Of a DNA stretch of 64,000 bases, positions 29,549 through 39,665 are shown in pieces. A model generated the notes under the pieces. The model had not been told where the DNA came from and searched no databases. It saw only the letters and a program-made list of their open reading frames with translations. The DNA is from Mycolicibacterium litorale (GTDB lineage Bacteria > Actinomycetota > Actinomycetes > Mycobacteriales > Mycobacteriaceae): assembly GCF_010731695.1 (NCBI RefSeq), contig NZ_AP022586.1, positions 2,108,001 to 2,172,000 on the forward strand, written 5' to 3'. The translations under genes and the position numbers were made by a program. Within the stretch, counting starts at the first letter, position 1, and every line of letters starts with the position of its first letter.

Positions 29549-29617
29549 GTCGGCTGGTGATTGCCGATGATGCGAGCGCGTGAGACGAGGAGTGCTGCAC
29601 CACCGCTCCTGTGAGGG

Positions 29618-30211
29618 TCAGCGCTCGCCGCTGACCATGTCGACGAACAGCTTGTGCACGCGTCGGTCGCCCGTCACCTCGGGGTGGAACGACGTCGCGA
29701 GCGTGCGACCCTGGCGTACCGCGACGATGTGCTCACCGGCGCGGCCGAGTACCTCGACGTCGGGGCCGACGCGCTCCACCCACGGCGCCCGGATGAACAC
29801 GGCGTGCACCGGCGAGTCGAGTCCGGTGAACGGGATGTCGCCTTCGAACGAGTCGACCTGACGGCCGAAAGCGTTGCGGCGCACCGCCATGTCGATGCCC
29901 TTGAGCGGGGTGGCCTGGCGGCCCGCGGCTCCGGCGTCGAGGATCTCGCTGGCCAGCAGGATCATCCCGGCACACGAACCATAGGCCGGCATGCCCTCGG
30001 CGAGCCGGGCCCGCAACGGCTCCAGCAGGTCGAATTCGCGCAGCAGGTGGCTCATCGCCGTCGACTCCCCGCCGGGGATCACCAGCCCGTCGACCGTGTC
30101 GAGTTCGGCCAGCCGGCGAACCGTGACCGCCTCGGCGCCCGCTTCGTCGAGCGCGGCGAGGTGTTCGCGAGTGTCGCCCTGCAGTGCGAGAACACCGACC
30201 CGTGGACTCAC
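29618..30211 (-). CDS. pdxT: Pyridoxal 5'-phosphate synthase glutaminase subunit PdxT
   Basis: Releases ammonia from glutamine and feeds it to PdxS in PLP synthesis. 197 residues from a GTG overlapping the tesB stop (GTGA). Class I glutaminase features: [14 protein letters not shown] (PGGES at 46-50), catalytic Cys80 in [11 protein letters not shown], and the His-Glu pair in [10 protein letters not shown]. The longer open frame upstream is tesB in another frame. Order pdxS-tesB-pdxT matches Rv2606c-Rv2604c. Confidence 0.96.
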   Translation of the reverse strand: MSPRVGVLALQGDTREHLAALDEAGAEAVTVRRLAELDTVDGLVIPGGESTAMSHLLREFDLLEPLRARLAEGMPAYGSCAGMILLASEILDAGAAGRQATPLKGIDMAVRRNAFGRQVDSFEGDIPFTGLDSPVHAVFIRAPWVERVGPDVEVLGRAGEHIVAVRQGRTLATSFHPEVTGDRRVHKLFVDMVSGER

Positions 30212-31056
30212 GTGCGGCCCGGTGTGAAATCGCGCGGGTAGCGGGTCAGCCCCTCCTGCATCACCGCCGCGACCATCTCGCCGTAGCGGTTGTAGATCTT
30301 GCCCTGGGTCAGCGACCGGCCGCCGCACGCCGACGGCGAGGACTGGTCGTAGAGCAGCCACTCGTCGGCGCGGAACGGCCGCATGAACCACATCGCGTGA
30401 TCCAGCGACGCCACCATCAGGTGCTTACGCGCCTCGGGATGGTTGACCTGCGCCGAACCCAGCAGCGTCAGATCGCTCATGTAGGCCAGCGCACAAATGT
30501 GCAGCACGTGGTCGTCGGGCAGCGGGTCGCGGTGCCGGAACCACACCTGCTGCTGGGAGGCCTTGCCCTCGCGAACACCGAGGCGGTCGCGCGGCACGAT
30601 CCGCACATCCCACTCGTCGAACTGCCGGAAACTCGCGTCGTCGAACACCCTGCTGGCCGACTTGAAGTCCGGGATGTCGTCGGGCGGCGGCGCCGCGGGC
30701 ATCGCGTCCTGATGCTCGATACCGCTCTGGTCGGTCTGGAACGACGCCGACATCGAGAAGATCGTCTCGCCGTGCTGGATGGCGCTGACCCGACGGGTGC
30801 AGAACGAGCCGCCGTCGCGGATGCGCTCGACGGTGTAGACCGTCGGCGCCCGGGCGTCACCGGGCCGCAGGAAGTACCCGTGCAGTGAGTGCACCAGGTA
30901 CTTCGGTTCGACGGTGCGCACCGCCGACACCAGCGACTGGCCGGCCACATGACCGCCGAAAGTGCGCTGCAGGAAACCGGATTCGGGGCTGAAGACCCCA
31001 CCGCGGTAGATGTTGACCTCGAGCTGTTCGAGGTCGAGGATCTGTTCGATCGCCAT
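30208..31056 (-). CDS. tesB: Acyl-CoA thioesterase II
   Basis: Cleaves acyl-CoA to fatty acid and CoA. 282 residues (281 in M. tuberculosis TesB2). Double hot-dog fold: N-terminal half with [35 protein letters not shown] and the second half ending [40 protein letters not shown]. It lies between pdxS and pdxT, overlapping pdxT by 4 nt; no metabolic link to vitamin B6 is known, but the order is conserved in mycobacteria. Confidence 0.94.
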   Translation of the reverse strand: MAIEQILDLEQLEVNIYRGGVFSPESGFLQRTFGGHVAGQSLVSAVRTVEPKYLVHSLHGYFLRPGDARAPTVYTVERIRDGGSFCTRRVSAIQHGETIFSMSASFQTDQSGIEHQDAMPAAPPPDDIPDFKSASRVFDDASFRQFDEWDVRIVPRDRLGVREGKASQQQVWFRHRDPLPDDHVLHICALAYMSDLTLLGSAQVNHPEARKHLMVASLDHAMWFMRPFRADEWLLYDQSSPSACGGRSLTQGKIYNRYGEMVAAVMQEGLTRYPRDFTPGRT

Positions 31057-31100
31057 CCGGTGACTAGTACCGTCCGCTCTTCGCGCAAGCGCTCATCGCG

Positions 31101-32012
31101 TCACCAGCCGCGCTCGGCGAGCCGGTGCGGCTGGGCGATGTCCTCGACGTTGATGCCCACCATCGCCTCACCCAGCCCGCGCGACACCTTCGCCAGCACG
31201 TCGGGATCGTCGTAGAAGGTGGTGGCCTTGACGATCGCCGCCGCACGCTCGGCCGGGTTGCCGGACTTGAAGATGCCCGAGCCGACGAACACGCCCTCGG
31301 CGCCGAGCTGCATCATCATCGCCGCATCGGCCGGGGTCGCGATGCCGCCCGCGGTGAACAGCGTCACCGGCAGTTTGCCGGCGCGGGCCACCTCGACCAC
31401 CAGGTCGTACGGCGCCTGCAGTTCCTTGGCTGCGACGTAGAGCTCGTCTTCGCTCAGCGAGGTCAGCCGGCGGATCTCCCCGCCGATCTTGCGCATGTGG
31501 GTGGTGGCGTTGGAGACGTCGCCGGTGCCCGCCTCACCCTTGGAGCGGATCATCGCCGCCCCCTCGGTGATGCGCCGCAGCGCCTCACCCAGGTTGGTCG
31601 CCCCGCACACGAACGGCACGGTGAACTTCCACTTGTCGATGTGGTTGGTGTAGTCGGCCGGGGTGAGCACCTCGGACTCGTCGACGTAGTCGACGCCCAG
31701 GCTCTGCAGGATCTGCGCCTCGACGAAGTGACCGATGCGAGCCTTGGCCATCACCGGGATGGTGACCGCGTCGATGATGCCCTCGATCATGTCGGGGTCG
31801 CTCATCCGCGACACCCCGCCCTGGGCGCGGATGTCGGCCGGGACGCGCTCGAGCGCCATCACCGCGACCGCGCCCGCACCTTCGGCGATGCGCGCCTGCT
31901 CAGGGGTGACCACGTCCATGATCACGCCGCCCTTGAGCATCTCGGCCATGCCGCGCTTCACGCGGGCGGTGCCGGTCTGGTGGTTCGAGCCGTTGTGCGC
32001 CGCGGTTTCCAC
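31101..32012 (-). CDS. pdxS: Pyridoxal 5'-phosphate synthase lyase subunit PdxS
   Basis: Makes PLP from ribose 5-phosphate, glyceraldehyde 3-phosphate and ammonia from PdxT, in a dodecameric complex. Highly conserved sequence: [35 protein letters not shown] (catalytic Lys), [31 protein letters not shown] (second Lys region) and [39 protein letters not shown] site lies only 2 nt before an ATG at 32018 but 8 nt before a GTG at 32012, so the GTG is preferred (303 residues). The gene ends in the usual HRLAERGW. Confidence 0.96.
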   Translation of the reverse strand: METAAHNGSNHQTGTARVKRGMAEMLKGGVIMDVVTPEQARIAEGAGAVAVMALERVPADIRAQGGVSRMSDPDMIEGIIDAVTIPVMAKARIGHFVEAQILQSLGVDYVDESEVLTPADYTNHIDKWKFTVPFVCGATNLGEALRRITEGAAMIRSKGEAGTGDVSNATTHMRKIGGEIRRLTSLSEDELYVAAKELQAPYDLVVEVARAGKLPVTLFTAGGIATPADAAMMMQLGAEGVFVGSGIFKSGNPAERAAAIVKATTFYDDPDVLAKVSRGLGEAMVGINVEDIAQPHRLAERGW

Positions 32013-32078
32013 TGTCATCTCCTCCGAATCGCTACTGATCCAGTGTAGTAGCGGGACCAAATCGATTGATTCCGCAAC

Positions 32079-33104
32079 TCAGCGGATCGTTTCCACCGGT
32101 CGCGCCTGAGCTCTCGGCGCCGGCTCGTCGGCCAGTTCGTTGGCCCGGGCCAGCAGCTCACCCAGTTGCTGGGGGTAAACGGTCTCACCGCCTGCGACCA
32201 GTTCAGCGATCATTGTCGCATCACACCAGCGGTGACCGTGAATGTAGTGACGCTCCAGCGCGGACTGCCGGGCCGTCGACGGTTCGAACCGCCGGGTGCG
32301 GTGCACGAAGAACATCTCCTGGCTGCGCATGACCGACCCGTTGAACTCGAACACGGCGTCCCGGCGCCACACCGGCCCGATCAGCTCGCCGGGGGTGAGT
32401 TCCAGACCGGTCTCCTCGGCGACCTCCCGGGCGGCGGCCTGCGCCAGCTCCTCCCCCGCCTGCACGGCCCCGCCGACCGTGAACCACCACCGCGGCGCAT
32501 CGCCGCCGATCGCGGGGTCCGAACCGCACAGCAGCAACACCGCACCGGTCTCGTCGAGCAGCACCACCCGCGCGGACACCCGCCGGGTCAGCGGTTCGGC
32601 GTCGCGGGACGACACCTCGGCGATCTCGAAGTACGTCGGCAACGCCGCGGTGCCGCCCAGGCGCAACAGCCGCACCGGCGTGCGTTCGCGCAACGCCAGG
32701 GTGTCGCGCACCGCGTCGTTGTGGAACCGGCGCGCCAGCAGGACCCGCGCTTCCGCATCGGCGAGTTCGGCGACCAGGGCGACCGGCAGCGACGCCGGGT
32801 CGACGAGCGCCAGCGCGGCCGACAACTCGTTCTCGGCGGCCTCCCGGCCACTGCGCGGCGCCCGTTCGGCGGCGTCGGCGAGCGCGGCCAGCCGCTTGCC
32901 CTGCGGTCCGCCGGCGTAGGCGTCCACCGCGACCGCCCGCGCCACCACCGCGCGGCGGGCCAAGGCGCCGTCGAGCGCCTGCCAGCTCAGGTCATAGCGC
33001 ACGTGCAACCGGTCGAGGCGGTGCGCGGTCTGGTACGCCCACGCGCCGATGAGCAGCACGATCACCAGCAGCACCGCAAGCGCGGCGATGAGGACCCACG
33101 TCAC
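32079..33104 (-). CDS. Membrane-anchored Nudix hydrolase
   Basis: 341 residues from a GTG overlapping the pimA stop (GTGA). One N-terminal membrane segment (VTWVLIAALAVLLVIVLLIGAW), then an Ala-rich helical region with many Arg (about residues 30-150), then a Nudix domain with a complete box, GGAVQAGEELAQAAAREVAEETGLEL. It matches the conserved mycobacterial protein Rv2609c. The substrate is unknown; a nucleotide-sugar or dinucleotide is the usual family choice. It is coupled to pimA in the phosphatidylinositol mannoside operon. Confidence 0.9.
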   Translation of the reverse strand: MTWVLIAALAVLLVIVLLIGAWAYQTAHRLDRLHVRYDLSWQALDGALARRAVVARAVAVDAYAGGPQGKRLAALADAAERAPRSGREAAENELSAALALVDPASLPVALVAELADAEARVLLARRFHNDAVRDTLALRERTPVRLLRLGGTAALPTYFEIAEVSSRDAEPLTRRVSARVVLLDETGAVLLLCGSDPAIGGDAPRWWFTVGGAVQAGEELAQAAAREVAEETGLELTPGELIGPVWRRDAVFEFNGSVMRSQEMFFVHRTRRFEPSTARQSALERHYIHGHRWCDATMIAELVAGGETVYPQQLGELLARANELADEPAPRAQARPVETIR

Positions 33105-34237
33105 GGCGCGACCTGGACCTTGACTCCCGAGCCGGCGACGGTCTCGTAGACCCGCATGATCTGCGCGGCCACCACCGACCAGTCGTAGCGGCCGACGGCG
33201 TCGGATGCGGCGGCGATGTAGCGTCGCCGCGCCTCCACCTGCGCGGGACTGTCGCCCAGCACCTCGATCAACCCTTCGGCCAGCGCGTCGGCGTCGTCCA
33301 CGGTGACCAACCGGCCCGCCGCGCCGTCGCGCAGCACCCGCCGGAACGCGTCGAGATCGCTGGCGACGACGGCCGTCCCGGCGGCCATCGCCTCGACCAG
33401 CACGATGCCGAAGCTCTCCCCGCCGGTGTTGGGGGCGCAGTACACGTCGGCGCTGCGCATCGCCGAGGCCTTCATCGCGTCGTCGACCTGGCCGAGGAAG
33501 CACAGGTGCGACGCCAGCGGCCCGGCCTGCTCCCGGAGTTCGGCCTCGTCACCCCGACCGACGATCAGGATCTCCACGTCCGGGTAACGCGCCACCACCG
33601 CGGGCAGCGCGCCCAGCAGCACGGCCATCCCCTTGCGGGGCTCGTCGTAGCGGCCCAGGAACAGCACCGTGCGGCCCGGCCTCGGATAACCGTCCAGCGG
33701 GGGCGCATCGGCGAAGTAGGCGACGTCGACGCCGTTGGGGATCTCGACCGCGTCGGAGCCCAGCGCCTCCATCTGCCAGCGGCGGGCGAGGTCGGACACC
33801 GCGATCCGGCCGACGATCTTCTCGTGGTACGGCCGCAGGATGCCCTGGAAGACCGAGAGGGTCAGCGATTTCGTCGTGGATGTGTGGAACGTCGCGACGA
33901 TCGGGCCCTCGGCGGCCTGCAGCGCGAGCATCGACAGGCTCGGCGCGTTCGGCTCGTGCAGGTGCAGGACGTCGAATTCGCCGTTGGCGAGCCACTTCTT
34001 GACCAGGCGGTGGGTCGCCGGACCGAACCGCAGCCGCGCCACCGAACCGTTGTAGGGAATGGGCACCGCGCGCCCGCCCGACACCACGTAGTCCGGCAGG
34101 TCGACGTGTGGCGACGACGGCGCCAGCACGCTCACCTCGTGTCCGCGTTCCCGCATGACCTCGGCCAGCTGCAGGACGTGGGACTGCACCCCGCCGGGCA
34201 CGTCGAACGAGTAGGGGCACACCATCCCGATGCGCAT
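33101..34237 (-). CDS. pimA: Phosphatidylinositol alpha-mannosyltransferase PimA
   Basis: Adds the first mannose from GDP-mannose to phosphatidylinositol on the cytoplasmic membrane face. 378 residues from the ATG at 34237, the same length as the M. tuberculosis enzyme. GT-B fold, GT4 family: N-terminal MRIGMVCPYSFDVPGGVQSH, LHLHEPNAPSLSMLAL, FLGRYDEPRKGM, and the C-terminal EX7E motif in GGESFGIVLVEAMAAG. Starts 2 bp after patA stop and overlaps the Nudix gene start. Confidence 0.97.
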   Translation of the reverse strand: MRIGMVCPYSFDVPGGVQSHVLQLAEVMRERGHEVSVLAPSSPHVDLPDYVVSGGRAVPIPYNGSVARLRFGPATHRLVKKWLANGEFDVLHLHEPNAPSLSMLALQAAEGPIVATFHTSTTKSLTLSVFQGILRPYHEKIVGRIAVSDLARRWQMEALGSDAVEIPNGVDVAYFADAPPLDGYPRPGRTVLFLGRYDEPRKGMAVLLGALPAVVARYPDVEILIVGRGDEAELREQAGPLASHLCFLGQVDDAMKASAMRSADVYCAPNTGGESFGIVLVEAMAAGTAVVASDLDAFRRVLRDGAAGRLVTVDDADALAEGLIEVLGDSPAQVEARRRYIAAASDAVGRYDWSVVAAQIMRVYETVAGSGVKVQVAP

Positions 34238-34239
34238 CG

Positions 34240-35163
34240 TCAACCGGCTCCGGCCAGTCTGGCGCGCCGCGCGTCGGACAGGTCGGCCAGCCACTGCGGC
34301 TGCAGCATATGCCAGTCCTCAGGGTATGCGGCGATGTTGACGGCGAACCGGTCGGCCAGCGCCTGGGTGATCGCCGCGACGTCACCGCCCGAGGTGTCGA
34401 GCGGTTCGAAGACCTCCATGCCCCAGCCGTCGCCCTCGAACCAGCAGTGCACCGGCAACAACGCCGCACCGGTGTCGCACGCCAGCTTCGCCGGCCCGGC
34501 CGGCATCCGCGTCGGCTCGCCGAAGAAGTCGACCTGTACGCCGTTGAGGGTCAGGTCCCGTTCGGCCATCAGGCACACCACCCGGTTGTCGCGCAGCCGA
34601 TCACGCAGCAGTTCGTACGGCGGGCGTTCGCCGCCGGAGAGCGGGATCACCTCGAAACCCAGGCTCTCGCGGTAGGCGACGAACCGGTTGAACAGCGATT
34701 CGGGCCGCAGCCGTTCGGCCACCGTCGTGAACGTGCCGTGGTTCTGGACCAGCCACACCCCGGCCATGTCCCAGTTGCCGCTGTGCGGCAGCGCGACCAC
34801 GGCGCCGCGTCCGGCGTCCAGCGCATCCCAGACGTGCTGGATGCCGGTGACGCCGAGTTCGCGGCCCAGTCTGCGATGGTCCATCGCCGGCAGCCGGAAC
34901 GCTTCGCGCCAGTAGCGGGCGTACGACGCCAGCGACGCGCGCATCAACTCGTCGGGCACCTCTGCCGGCGCGACCCCGGTGACCCTGGCGAGATTCTTTC
35001 GCAGCTGCTCGGGCCCGCCATTGCGGGCCGAATACCGGGCTCCGGCGTCGAAGGCGTTGCGTGCCAAGCCTTCTGGAAGTGCACGCACCACCCGCCAGCC
35101 GGCGGCATACCCCCAGTCCGTGAGGTGGTCGGTGCTGGGCAGCCAGCCGCCGAGTGCGGTCAC
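34240..35163 (-). CDS. patA: Phosphatidylinositol mannoside acyltransferase PatA
   Basis: Acylates the mannose of PIM1/PIM2. 307 residues from a GTG overlapping the pgsA stop. Lipid A-type acyltransferase family with HX4D motif HSGNWDMAG and the conserved AERLRPESLFNRFVAYRESLGFEVIPLSGGE, CLMAERDLTLNGVQVDFFGEPTRMP and TGAALLPVHCWFE. The open frame continues far upstream through pgsA and should not be translated. It lies between pgsA and pimA as in Rv2611c. Confidence 0.95.
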   Translation of the reverse strand: MTALGGWLPSTDHLTDWGYAAGWRVVRALPEGLARNAFDAGARYSARNGGPEQLRKNLARVTGVAPAEVPDELMRASLASYARYWREAFRLPAMDHRRLGRELGVTGIQHVWDALDAGRGAVVALPHSGNWDMAGVWLVQNHGTFTTVAERLRPESLFNRFVAYRESLGFEVIPLSGGERPPYELLRDRLRDNRVVCLMAERDLTLNGVQVDFFGEPTRMPAGPAKLACDTGAALLPVHCWFEGDGWGMEVFEPLDTSGGDVAAITQALADRFAVNIAAYPEDWHMLQPQWLADLSDARRARLAGAG

Positions 35164-35828
35164 TGTTCGTCCGCCGCCGGTTTCTCTTCTCCCGGGGCCG
35201 GGAGCCGGTCCATCGCGCCGGGCGAGGTCCGCACCGTGTGCAGACGCTGCAGCACCGTGACCACGCTGGCCACGGCGAGGATCCACATCGCCACGGGCAG
35301 CAGCCAGGGGATGTGCAGGAACGGCACGCCGGACAGGCCGGCGCCGGTCAGCACGATCACCAGGCGCTCGGGTCGTTCGATGAAACCCCCGTCGCCGCGC
35401 AGCCCGCTGGCCTCGGCGCGGGCCTTGATGTAGGAGATGACCTGCGAGGTGATCAGGCAGATCAGGGTGGCCACGACCAGTGCCGGACTGTCCATGCCGA
35501 ACGCCGCCCACCACAGCAGGCCCGCGAAGATCGCGCCGTCGGCGATGCGGTCACAGGCCGCGTCGAGCACCGCCCCGAAGCGGGTGCCGCCGCCGCGTTC
35601 ACGGGCCATGGCGCCGTCGAGCATGTCGGCCAGCACGAAGACGGCGACCGCGAAGGCGCCCCACCACAGCTGCCCGATCGGGAACAGGGTCAGCGCGGCC
35701 AGCACCGTGCCCGCGGTCCCCAGAATCGTGATGCTGTCCGGGGTGAACCCCACGCGCAGAGCCGCCCGGGCCAGCGGGCGCGAGAGTTTCGTGTAGGCGG
35801 CCCGGGTCATCAGGTAGACGTTGCTCAC
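35160..35828 (-). CDS. pgsA1: Phosphatidylinositol phosphate synthase (CDP-alcohol phosphatidyltransferase)
   Basis: Joins CDP-diacylglycerol and inositol phosphate, the base lipid for PIMs and lipoarabinomannan. 222 residues from a GTG behind GGAGGG and overlapping the HIT gene stop. Catalytic motif complete in DMLDGAMARERGGG and TRFGAVLDAACDR (D-x2-D-G-x2-A-R-x8-G-x3-D-x3-D). Five or six membrane segments. ISYIKARAEASGLRGDGGF is the conserved inositol-phosphate pocket. Corresponds to Rv2612c. Confidence 0.95.
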   Translation of the reverse strand: MSNVYLMTRAAYTKLSRPLARAALRVGFTPDSITILGTAGTVLAALTLFPIGQLWWGAFAVAVFVLADMLDGAMARERGGGTRFGAVLDAACDRIADGAIFAGLLWWAAFGMDSPALVVATLICLITSQVISYIKARAEASGLRGDGGFIERPERLVIVLTGAGLSGVPFLHIPWLLPVAMWILAVASVVTVLQRLHTVRTSPGAMDRLPAPGEEKPAADEQ

Positions 35829-36415
35829 GTGTCCGACCCTCCGTCCTGTTTCGCCCACTCCGTGGCCAGCAGCTCGCGCGTCTCCCGCAGCAGCTGGGGA
35901 ATGACCTTGGACCCGCCGATGATCGTGATGAAGTTGGCGTCCCCGCCCCACCGCGGCACGACGTGCATGTGCAGGTGCTCGGCGAGTGAGCCGCCCGCCG
36001 AGTGCCCCAGGTTGAGCCCGACGTTGAAGCCGTGCGGACGCGACACCGCCTTGATGACGCGAATCGCCTTCTGCGTGAACACCATCAGCTCGATGCTCTC
36101 GGCGTCGGTGAGGTCTTCGAGCTCGGAGACCCGCCGGTACGGCACGACCATCAGATGGCCGGGGTTGTACGGATACAGGTTGAGCACCGCGTAGACCTGG
36201 TCGCCGCGCGCCACCACCAGGCCGTCCTCGTCGGCCATGTTGGGGATGTCGGTGAACGGCTCCGAGGACTGTGACGAACCGGAACCCTTCTTCATCGGCG
36301 ACTCGGCGATGTAGCTCATGCGGTGCGGCGTCCACAGCCGCTGCAGGTTGTCGGGATCGCCGACCCCGTGATCGACGATGGTCCGGTCGTCCGGCCCGGT
36401 CACGTCCCCGCTCAC
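35825..36415 (-). CDS. HIT-family AP4A phosphorylase-like protein
   Basis: 196 residues from a GTG overlapping thrS (GTGA). The HIT motif is [13 protein letters not shown], preceded by [27 protein letters not shown] is at the N-terminus. It corresponds to Rv2613c (195 residues), described as a diadenosine tetraphosphate phosphorylase. Aminoacyl-tRNA synthetases form AP4A as a by-product, so coupling with thrS is sensible. Confidence 0.93.
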   Translation of the reverse strand: MSGDVTGPDDRTIVDHGVGDPDNLQRLWTPHRMSYIAESPMKKGSGSSQSSEPFTDIPNMADEDGLVVARGDQVYAVLNLYPYNPGHLMVVPYRRVSELEDLTDAESIELMVFTQKAIRVIKAVSRPHGFNVGLNLGHSAGGSLAEHLHMHVVPRWGGDANFITIIGGSKVIPQLLRETRELLATEWAKQDGGSDT

Positions 36416-38466
36416 GTTCCGGGGCCCACCTTGACCAGATCGGCCGTGGGCGCGACGTTGCGGCGCTCGGCGATCCAGTTCACGATCGCCTCGACGGCCT
36501 CGTCGCGTGGGACGCCGTTGATCTGGGTGCGGTCCCCGAAGCGGAAGGAAATGGCGTCGACGGCCACATCTTTGTCCCCCGCCACCAACATGAACGGCAC
36601 CTTCTGGTTGGTGTGGTTGACGATCTTCTTGGCCATCCGGTCGTCGCTGCCGTCCACCTCGACCCGCACCCCACGCGAACGTAGTTGCGCGGCAACACCT
36701 TTCAGATAGTCCACATGCCCCTCGGCGACCGGGATGCCGACCACCTGCACCGGCGCCAGCCACGCCGGGAACGCCCCCGCGTAATGCTCGGTCAGCACAC
36801 CGAAGAACCGTTCGATCGAACCGAACAGCGCCCGGTGGATCAGCACCGGCCGCTGCCTGCTGCCGTCGGCGGCGGTGTACTCCAGCTCGAACCGCTCGGG
36901 CATGTTGAAGTCCAGCTGGATCGTCGACATCTGCCAGTTGCGGCCCAGCGCGTCCTTGACCTGAACGGAGATCTTCGGGCCGTAGAACGCGGCGCCGCCC
37001 GGGTCGGGCACCAGGTGCAGACCGGACGCCTCGGCGACCTCGCGCAGGGTCTCGGTGGCTTCCTCCCACACCTGGTCGGAGCCGACGTATTTGTCCGGAT
37101 CCTTGGTCGACAGCTCCAGGTAGAAGTCGTCGAGTCCGTAGTCCGACAACAGGTCGAGCACGAACTGCAGCAGCGACGCCAACTCGTCGCGCATCAGCTC
37201 CCTGGTCGTGTAGATGTGCGCATCGTCCTGCGTCATCCCGCGCACCCGCGTCAGACCGTGCACGACGCCGGACTTCTCGTAGCGGTACACCGAGCCGAAT
37301 TCGAACAGGCGCAACGGCAGTTCGCGGTACGACCGGCCCCGCGACCGATAGATCAGGTGGTGCATCGGGCAGTTCATCGGTTTGAGGTAGTAGTTCTGCC
37401 CGGGTTTGCGTACCGCACCGTCCGCGTCGTACTCGGCGTCGATGTGCATCGCGGGGAACATCCCGTCGGCGTACCACTCGAGATGTCCGGACGTCACGTA
37501 CAGCTGCTCTTTGGTGATGTGCGGGGTGTTGACGAACTCGTAGCCGGCCTCGAGATGCTTGGCCCGCGAGTAGTCCTCGAGCTCCTTGCGGACGATGCCG
37601 CCCTTGGGGTGGAAGACCGGCAGCCCCGAACCCAGTTCGTCGGGGAAGCTGAACAGGTCGAGCTCAACACCGAGTTTGCGGTGATCGCGGCGCTGGGCCT
37701 CCTCGATCAGCTCGAGGTGGCGGTCGAGCGCCTCCTGCGACTCCCACGCCGTGCCGTAGATGCGCTGCAGGCTGGCATTGGCCTGGTCACCCCGCCAGTA
37801 GGCGGCCGAACTGCGGGTCAGCTTGAACGCCGGGATGTACTTGGTCGTCGGGATGTGCGGACCGCGGCACAGGTCACCCCAGACCCGCTCGCGGGTGCGC
37901 GGGTTGAGGTTGTCGTAGGCCGTCAGTTCGTCGCCACCGACCTCCATGACCTCGGGGTCGCCGGACTTGTCGTCGACGAGTTCGAGCTTGTACGGCTCAT
38001 TCGCGAGTTCCTCGCGGGCGGCGTCCTTGGACTCGTAGACCCGCCGGGCGAACAGCTGACCGTCCTTGACGATCTGGCGCATCTTCTTCTCGAGCGCCTC
38101 GAGATCCTCGGGCGTGAACGCCTGCGGGACGTCGAAGTCGTAGTAGAAACCGTCGGTGATCGGCGGCCCGATGCCGAGTTTGGCCTCCGGGAACATCGAC
38201 TGCACCGCCTGCGCGAGCACGTGGGCCGCCGAGTGGCGGATCACGCTGCGGCCGTCGTCGGTGTCGGCGGCCACCGGCGTCACCTCGACGTCGGCGTCCG
38301 GGACCCAGGACAGGTCGCGCAACCGGCCGTCGGCGTCGCGCACCACGACGATGGCGTCGGGGGCGCCGCGGCTCGGCAGCCCCGCCTCGCGGACCGCCGC
38401 CCCCGCGGTGGTCCCGGCAGCCACCCGGATCGGGGCTGCTGGGGCTGGGCTGGCGGCGGCGCTCAT
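36412..38466 (-). CDS. thrS: Threonine-tRNA ligase
   Basis: Charges tRNA-Thr. 684 residues: N-terminal TGS-type region (1-65), editing domain with [13 protein letters not shown] and [16 protein letters not shown], class II catalytic core with zinc/active-site [13 protein letters not shown], motif 2 in [30 protein letters not shown], motif 3 near [16 protein letters not shown], and a C-terminal anticodon-binding domain. First gene of the thrS-HIT-pgsA-patA-pimA-Nudix operon. No T-box leader is seen in the 85 bp upstream. Confidence 0.97.
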   Translation of the reverse strand: MSAAASPAPAAPIRVAAGTTAGAAVREAGLPSRGAPDAIVVVRDADGRLRDLSWVPDADVEVTPVAADTDDGRSVIRHSAAHVLAQAVQSMFPEAKLGIGPPITDGFYYDFDVPQAFTPEDLEALEKKMRQIVKDGQLFARRVYESKDAAREELANEPYKLELVDDKSGDPEVMEVGGDELTAYDNLNPRTRERVWGDLCRGPHIPTTKYIPAFKLTRSSAAYWRGDQANASLQRIYGTAWESQEALDRHLELIEEAQRRDHRKLGVELDLFSFPDELGSGLPVFHPKGGIVRKELEDYSRAKHLEAGYEFVNTPHITKEQLYVTSGHLEWYADGMFPAMHIDAEYDADGAVRKPGQNYYLKPMNCPMHHLIYRSRGRSYRELPLRLFEFGSVYRYEKSGVVHGLTRVRGMTQDDAHIYTTRELMRDELASLLQFVLDLLSDYGLDDFYLELSTKDPDKYVGSDQVWEEATETLREVAEASGLHLVPDPGGAAFYGPKISVQVKDALGRNWQMSTIQLDFNMPERFELEYTAADGSRQRPVLIHRALFGSIERFFGVLTEHYAGAFPAWLAPVQVVGIPVAEGHVDYLKGVAAQLRSRGVRVEVDGSDDRMAKKIVNHTNQKVPFMLVAGDKDVAVDAISFRFGDRTQINGVPRDEAVEAIVNWIAERRNVAPTADLVKVGPGT

Positions 38467-38551
38467 CGGTGATTCTCCCTAGCGGGTCGGCGAACAGTCG
38501 ATCGCGACCATGCTATCGGTGCGTGTCACCGAACCCCGAGCGTGATCGACG

Positions 38552-39001
38552 TCAGGAAGAGCCGAACCCGAGGGGGCTGTCGAGCCACCCGTGTTCGACC
38601 CCGAAGAGTTCCCCGGCCCAGTCGACCGCGCCCAGCAGCCACAGCGTGGTGAACACCACCAGCGCGGTGAGCAGACCACCGAGGATCTGCACGATCGCGG
38701 GCTGGCGGTGGAACCAGTCCATCACCTGGTCGTAGCGTTCGCGCGCGTAGCCGAGAAGCCGGTGCGCCCATTCGAACTCGGTGGCCAGGATGCCCAGGCC
38801 GATGAAGACGATCGCCCATCCGGGGCCGGGGTACGGGATCGCCAGCACGCCGAGACCGAGCACCACCAGACCCACCACGGCGACCGCGATGCGATAGAAG
38901 AAGTCGACCCTGGGCCGCCGGCGCAGACCCTCACGCCAGTGCTTCCACCGGTCCTTGACCCGCGTCCAGCGGGACGGTTGCTCGGTTTCGTTCTCTGTCA
39001 C
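38552..39001 (-). CDS. PGPGW-motif membrane protein (TIGR02611 type)
   Basis: 149 residues from a GTG overlapping the stop of the upstream thioesterase gene. Charged N-terminus (TRVKDRWKHWREGLRRRPRVDF), a membrane segment leading to IPYPGPGWAIVFIGLGILATEFEWAHRLL, which carries the PGPGW motif, then an amphipathic stretch and a second or third membrane segment (VQILGGLLTALVVFTTLWLLG). The family is of unknown function in actinobacteria. Confidence 0.85.
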   Translation of the reverse strand: MTENETEQPSRWTRVKDRWKHWREGLRRRPRVDFFYRIAVAVVGLVVLGLGVLAIPYPGPGWAIVFIGLGILATEFEWAHRLLGYARERYDQVMDWFHRQPAIVQILGGLLTALVVFTTLWLLGAVDWAGELFGVEHGWLDSPLGFGSS

Positions 39002-39624
39002 GGCTGCCCCGGTTTGAGTCGGACGAACAACGCCTCGGCGTCGGCGACCACAGTATCGCCGTCGAGCAACCGGCCGTCGACGAAGATCTTGCGGCCCTCG
39101 ATGCGGTCGATGCCAGCCTCGACGCGCAGCGTCTTCTCCACCGGTGCGATGTTGCGGTAGTTGACGTGGAGGAAGGCGGTGCGCTGATAGCGGCTCTGGG
39201 TGAGCTTGTAGGCGGTGTAGCCGAGCACCGAATCGAACAGCAGCGCCACCGCGCCGCCGTGTGCGGCACCGTTGCGGCCGAGGTGGTACCGGCGGAACCT
39301 CGCCTCGCCGGCGATCCGCCCCTCCTCGGTCTTGGCCAGGAACATCGGGACCTGCAGGATGTTGCCGCGGTTCGGCAGATCCAGCCGCCGCCCGGACGGG
39401 GAATGCCACTCGTCGGCGTGGTACGGCGCCAGCAGGCCGGTGACCTTCTCGATCAGCCCGGCCGCCTCGGTGATCACCTCGTCGGGTGCGTCGGCGGCGC
39501 GGGCGAGGTCCTGCAGCTCGCGGACCGCCTCGACGAACCGGCCGTAGTCAGGCCCGCCGCGAGTCGTGGGTTCCGGTGGATTGAACCCGCCACCGCCCTG
39601 CCGGTCGGTCGTTTCACTGGCCAC
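38998..39624 (-). CDS. PaaI-type hot-dog thioesterase
   Basis: 208 residues. A single hot-dog domain in the C-terminal two-thirds, with RNGAAHGGAVALLFDSVLGYTA (the HGG substrate loop) and FLHVNYRNIAPVEKTLRVE. The N-terminal 50 residues are a Gly/Pro-rich stretch and a helical region. It probably cleaves an acyl-CoA; substrate unknown. It overlaps the PGPGW membrane protein gene by 4 nt and is divergent from the DUF1990 gene. Confidence 0.88.
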   Translation of the reverse strand: MASETTDRQGGGGFNPPEPTTRGGPDYGRFVEAVRELQDLARAADAPDEVITEAAGLIEKVTGLLAPYHADEWHSPSGRRLDLPNRGNILQVPMFLAKTEEGRIAGEARFRRYHLGRNGAAHGGAVALLFDSVLGYTAYKLTQSRYQRTAFLHVNYRNIAPVEKTLRVEAGIDRIEGRKIFVDGRLLDGDTVVADAEALFVRLKPGQP

Positions 39625-39665
39625 ACCGCCACCGTATTGGGCGCGCGCGATGAGAGGGTGGCGGG

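Noticed and set aside
38467..38551. T-box riboswitch before thrS
   Set aside because: Only 85 bp to the next gene and no specifier stem or T-box sequence seen.
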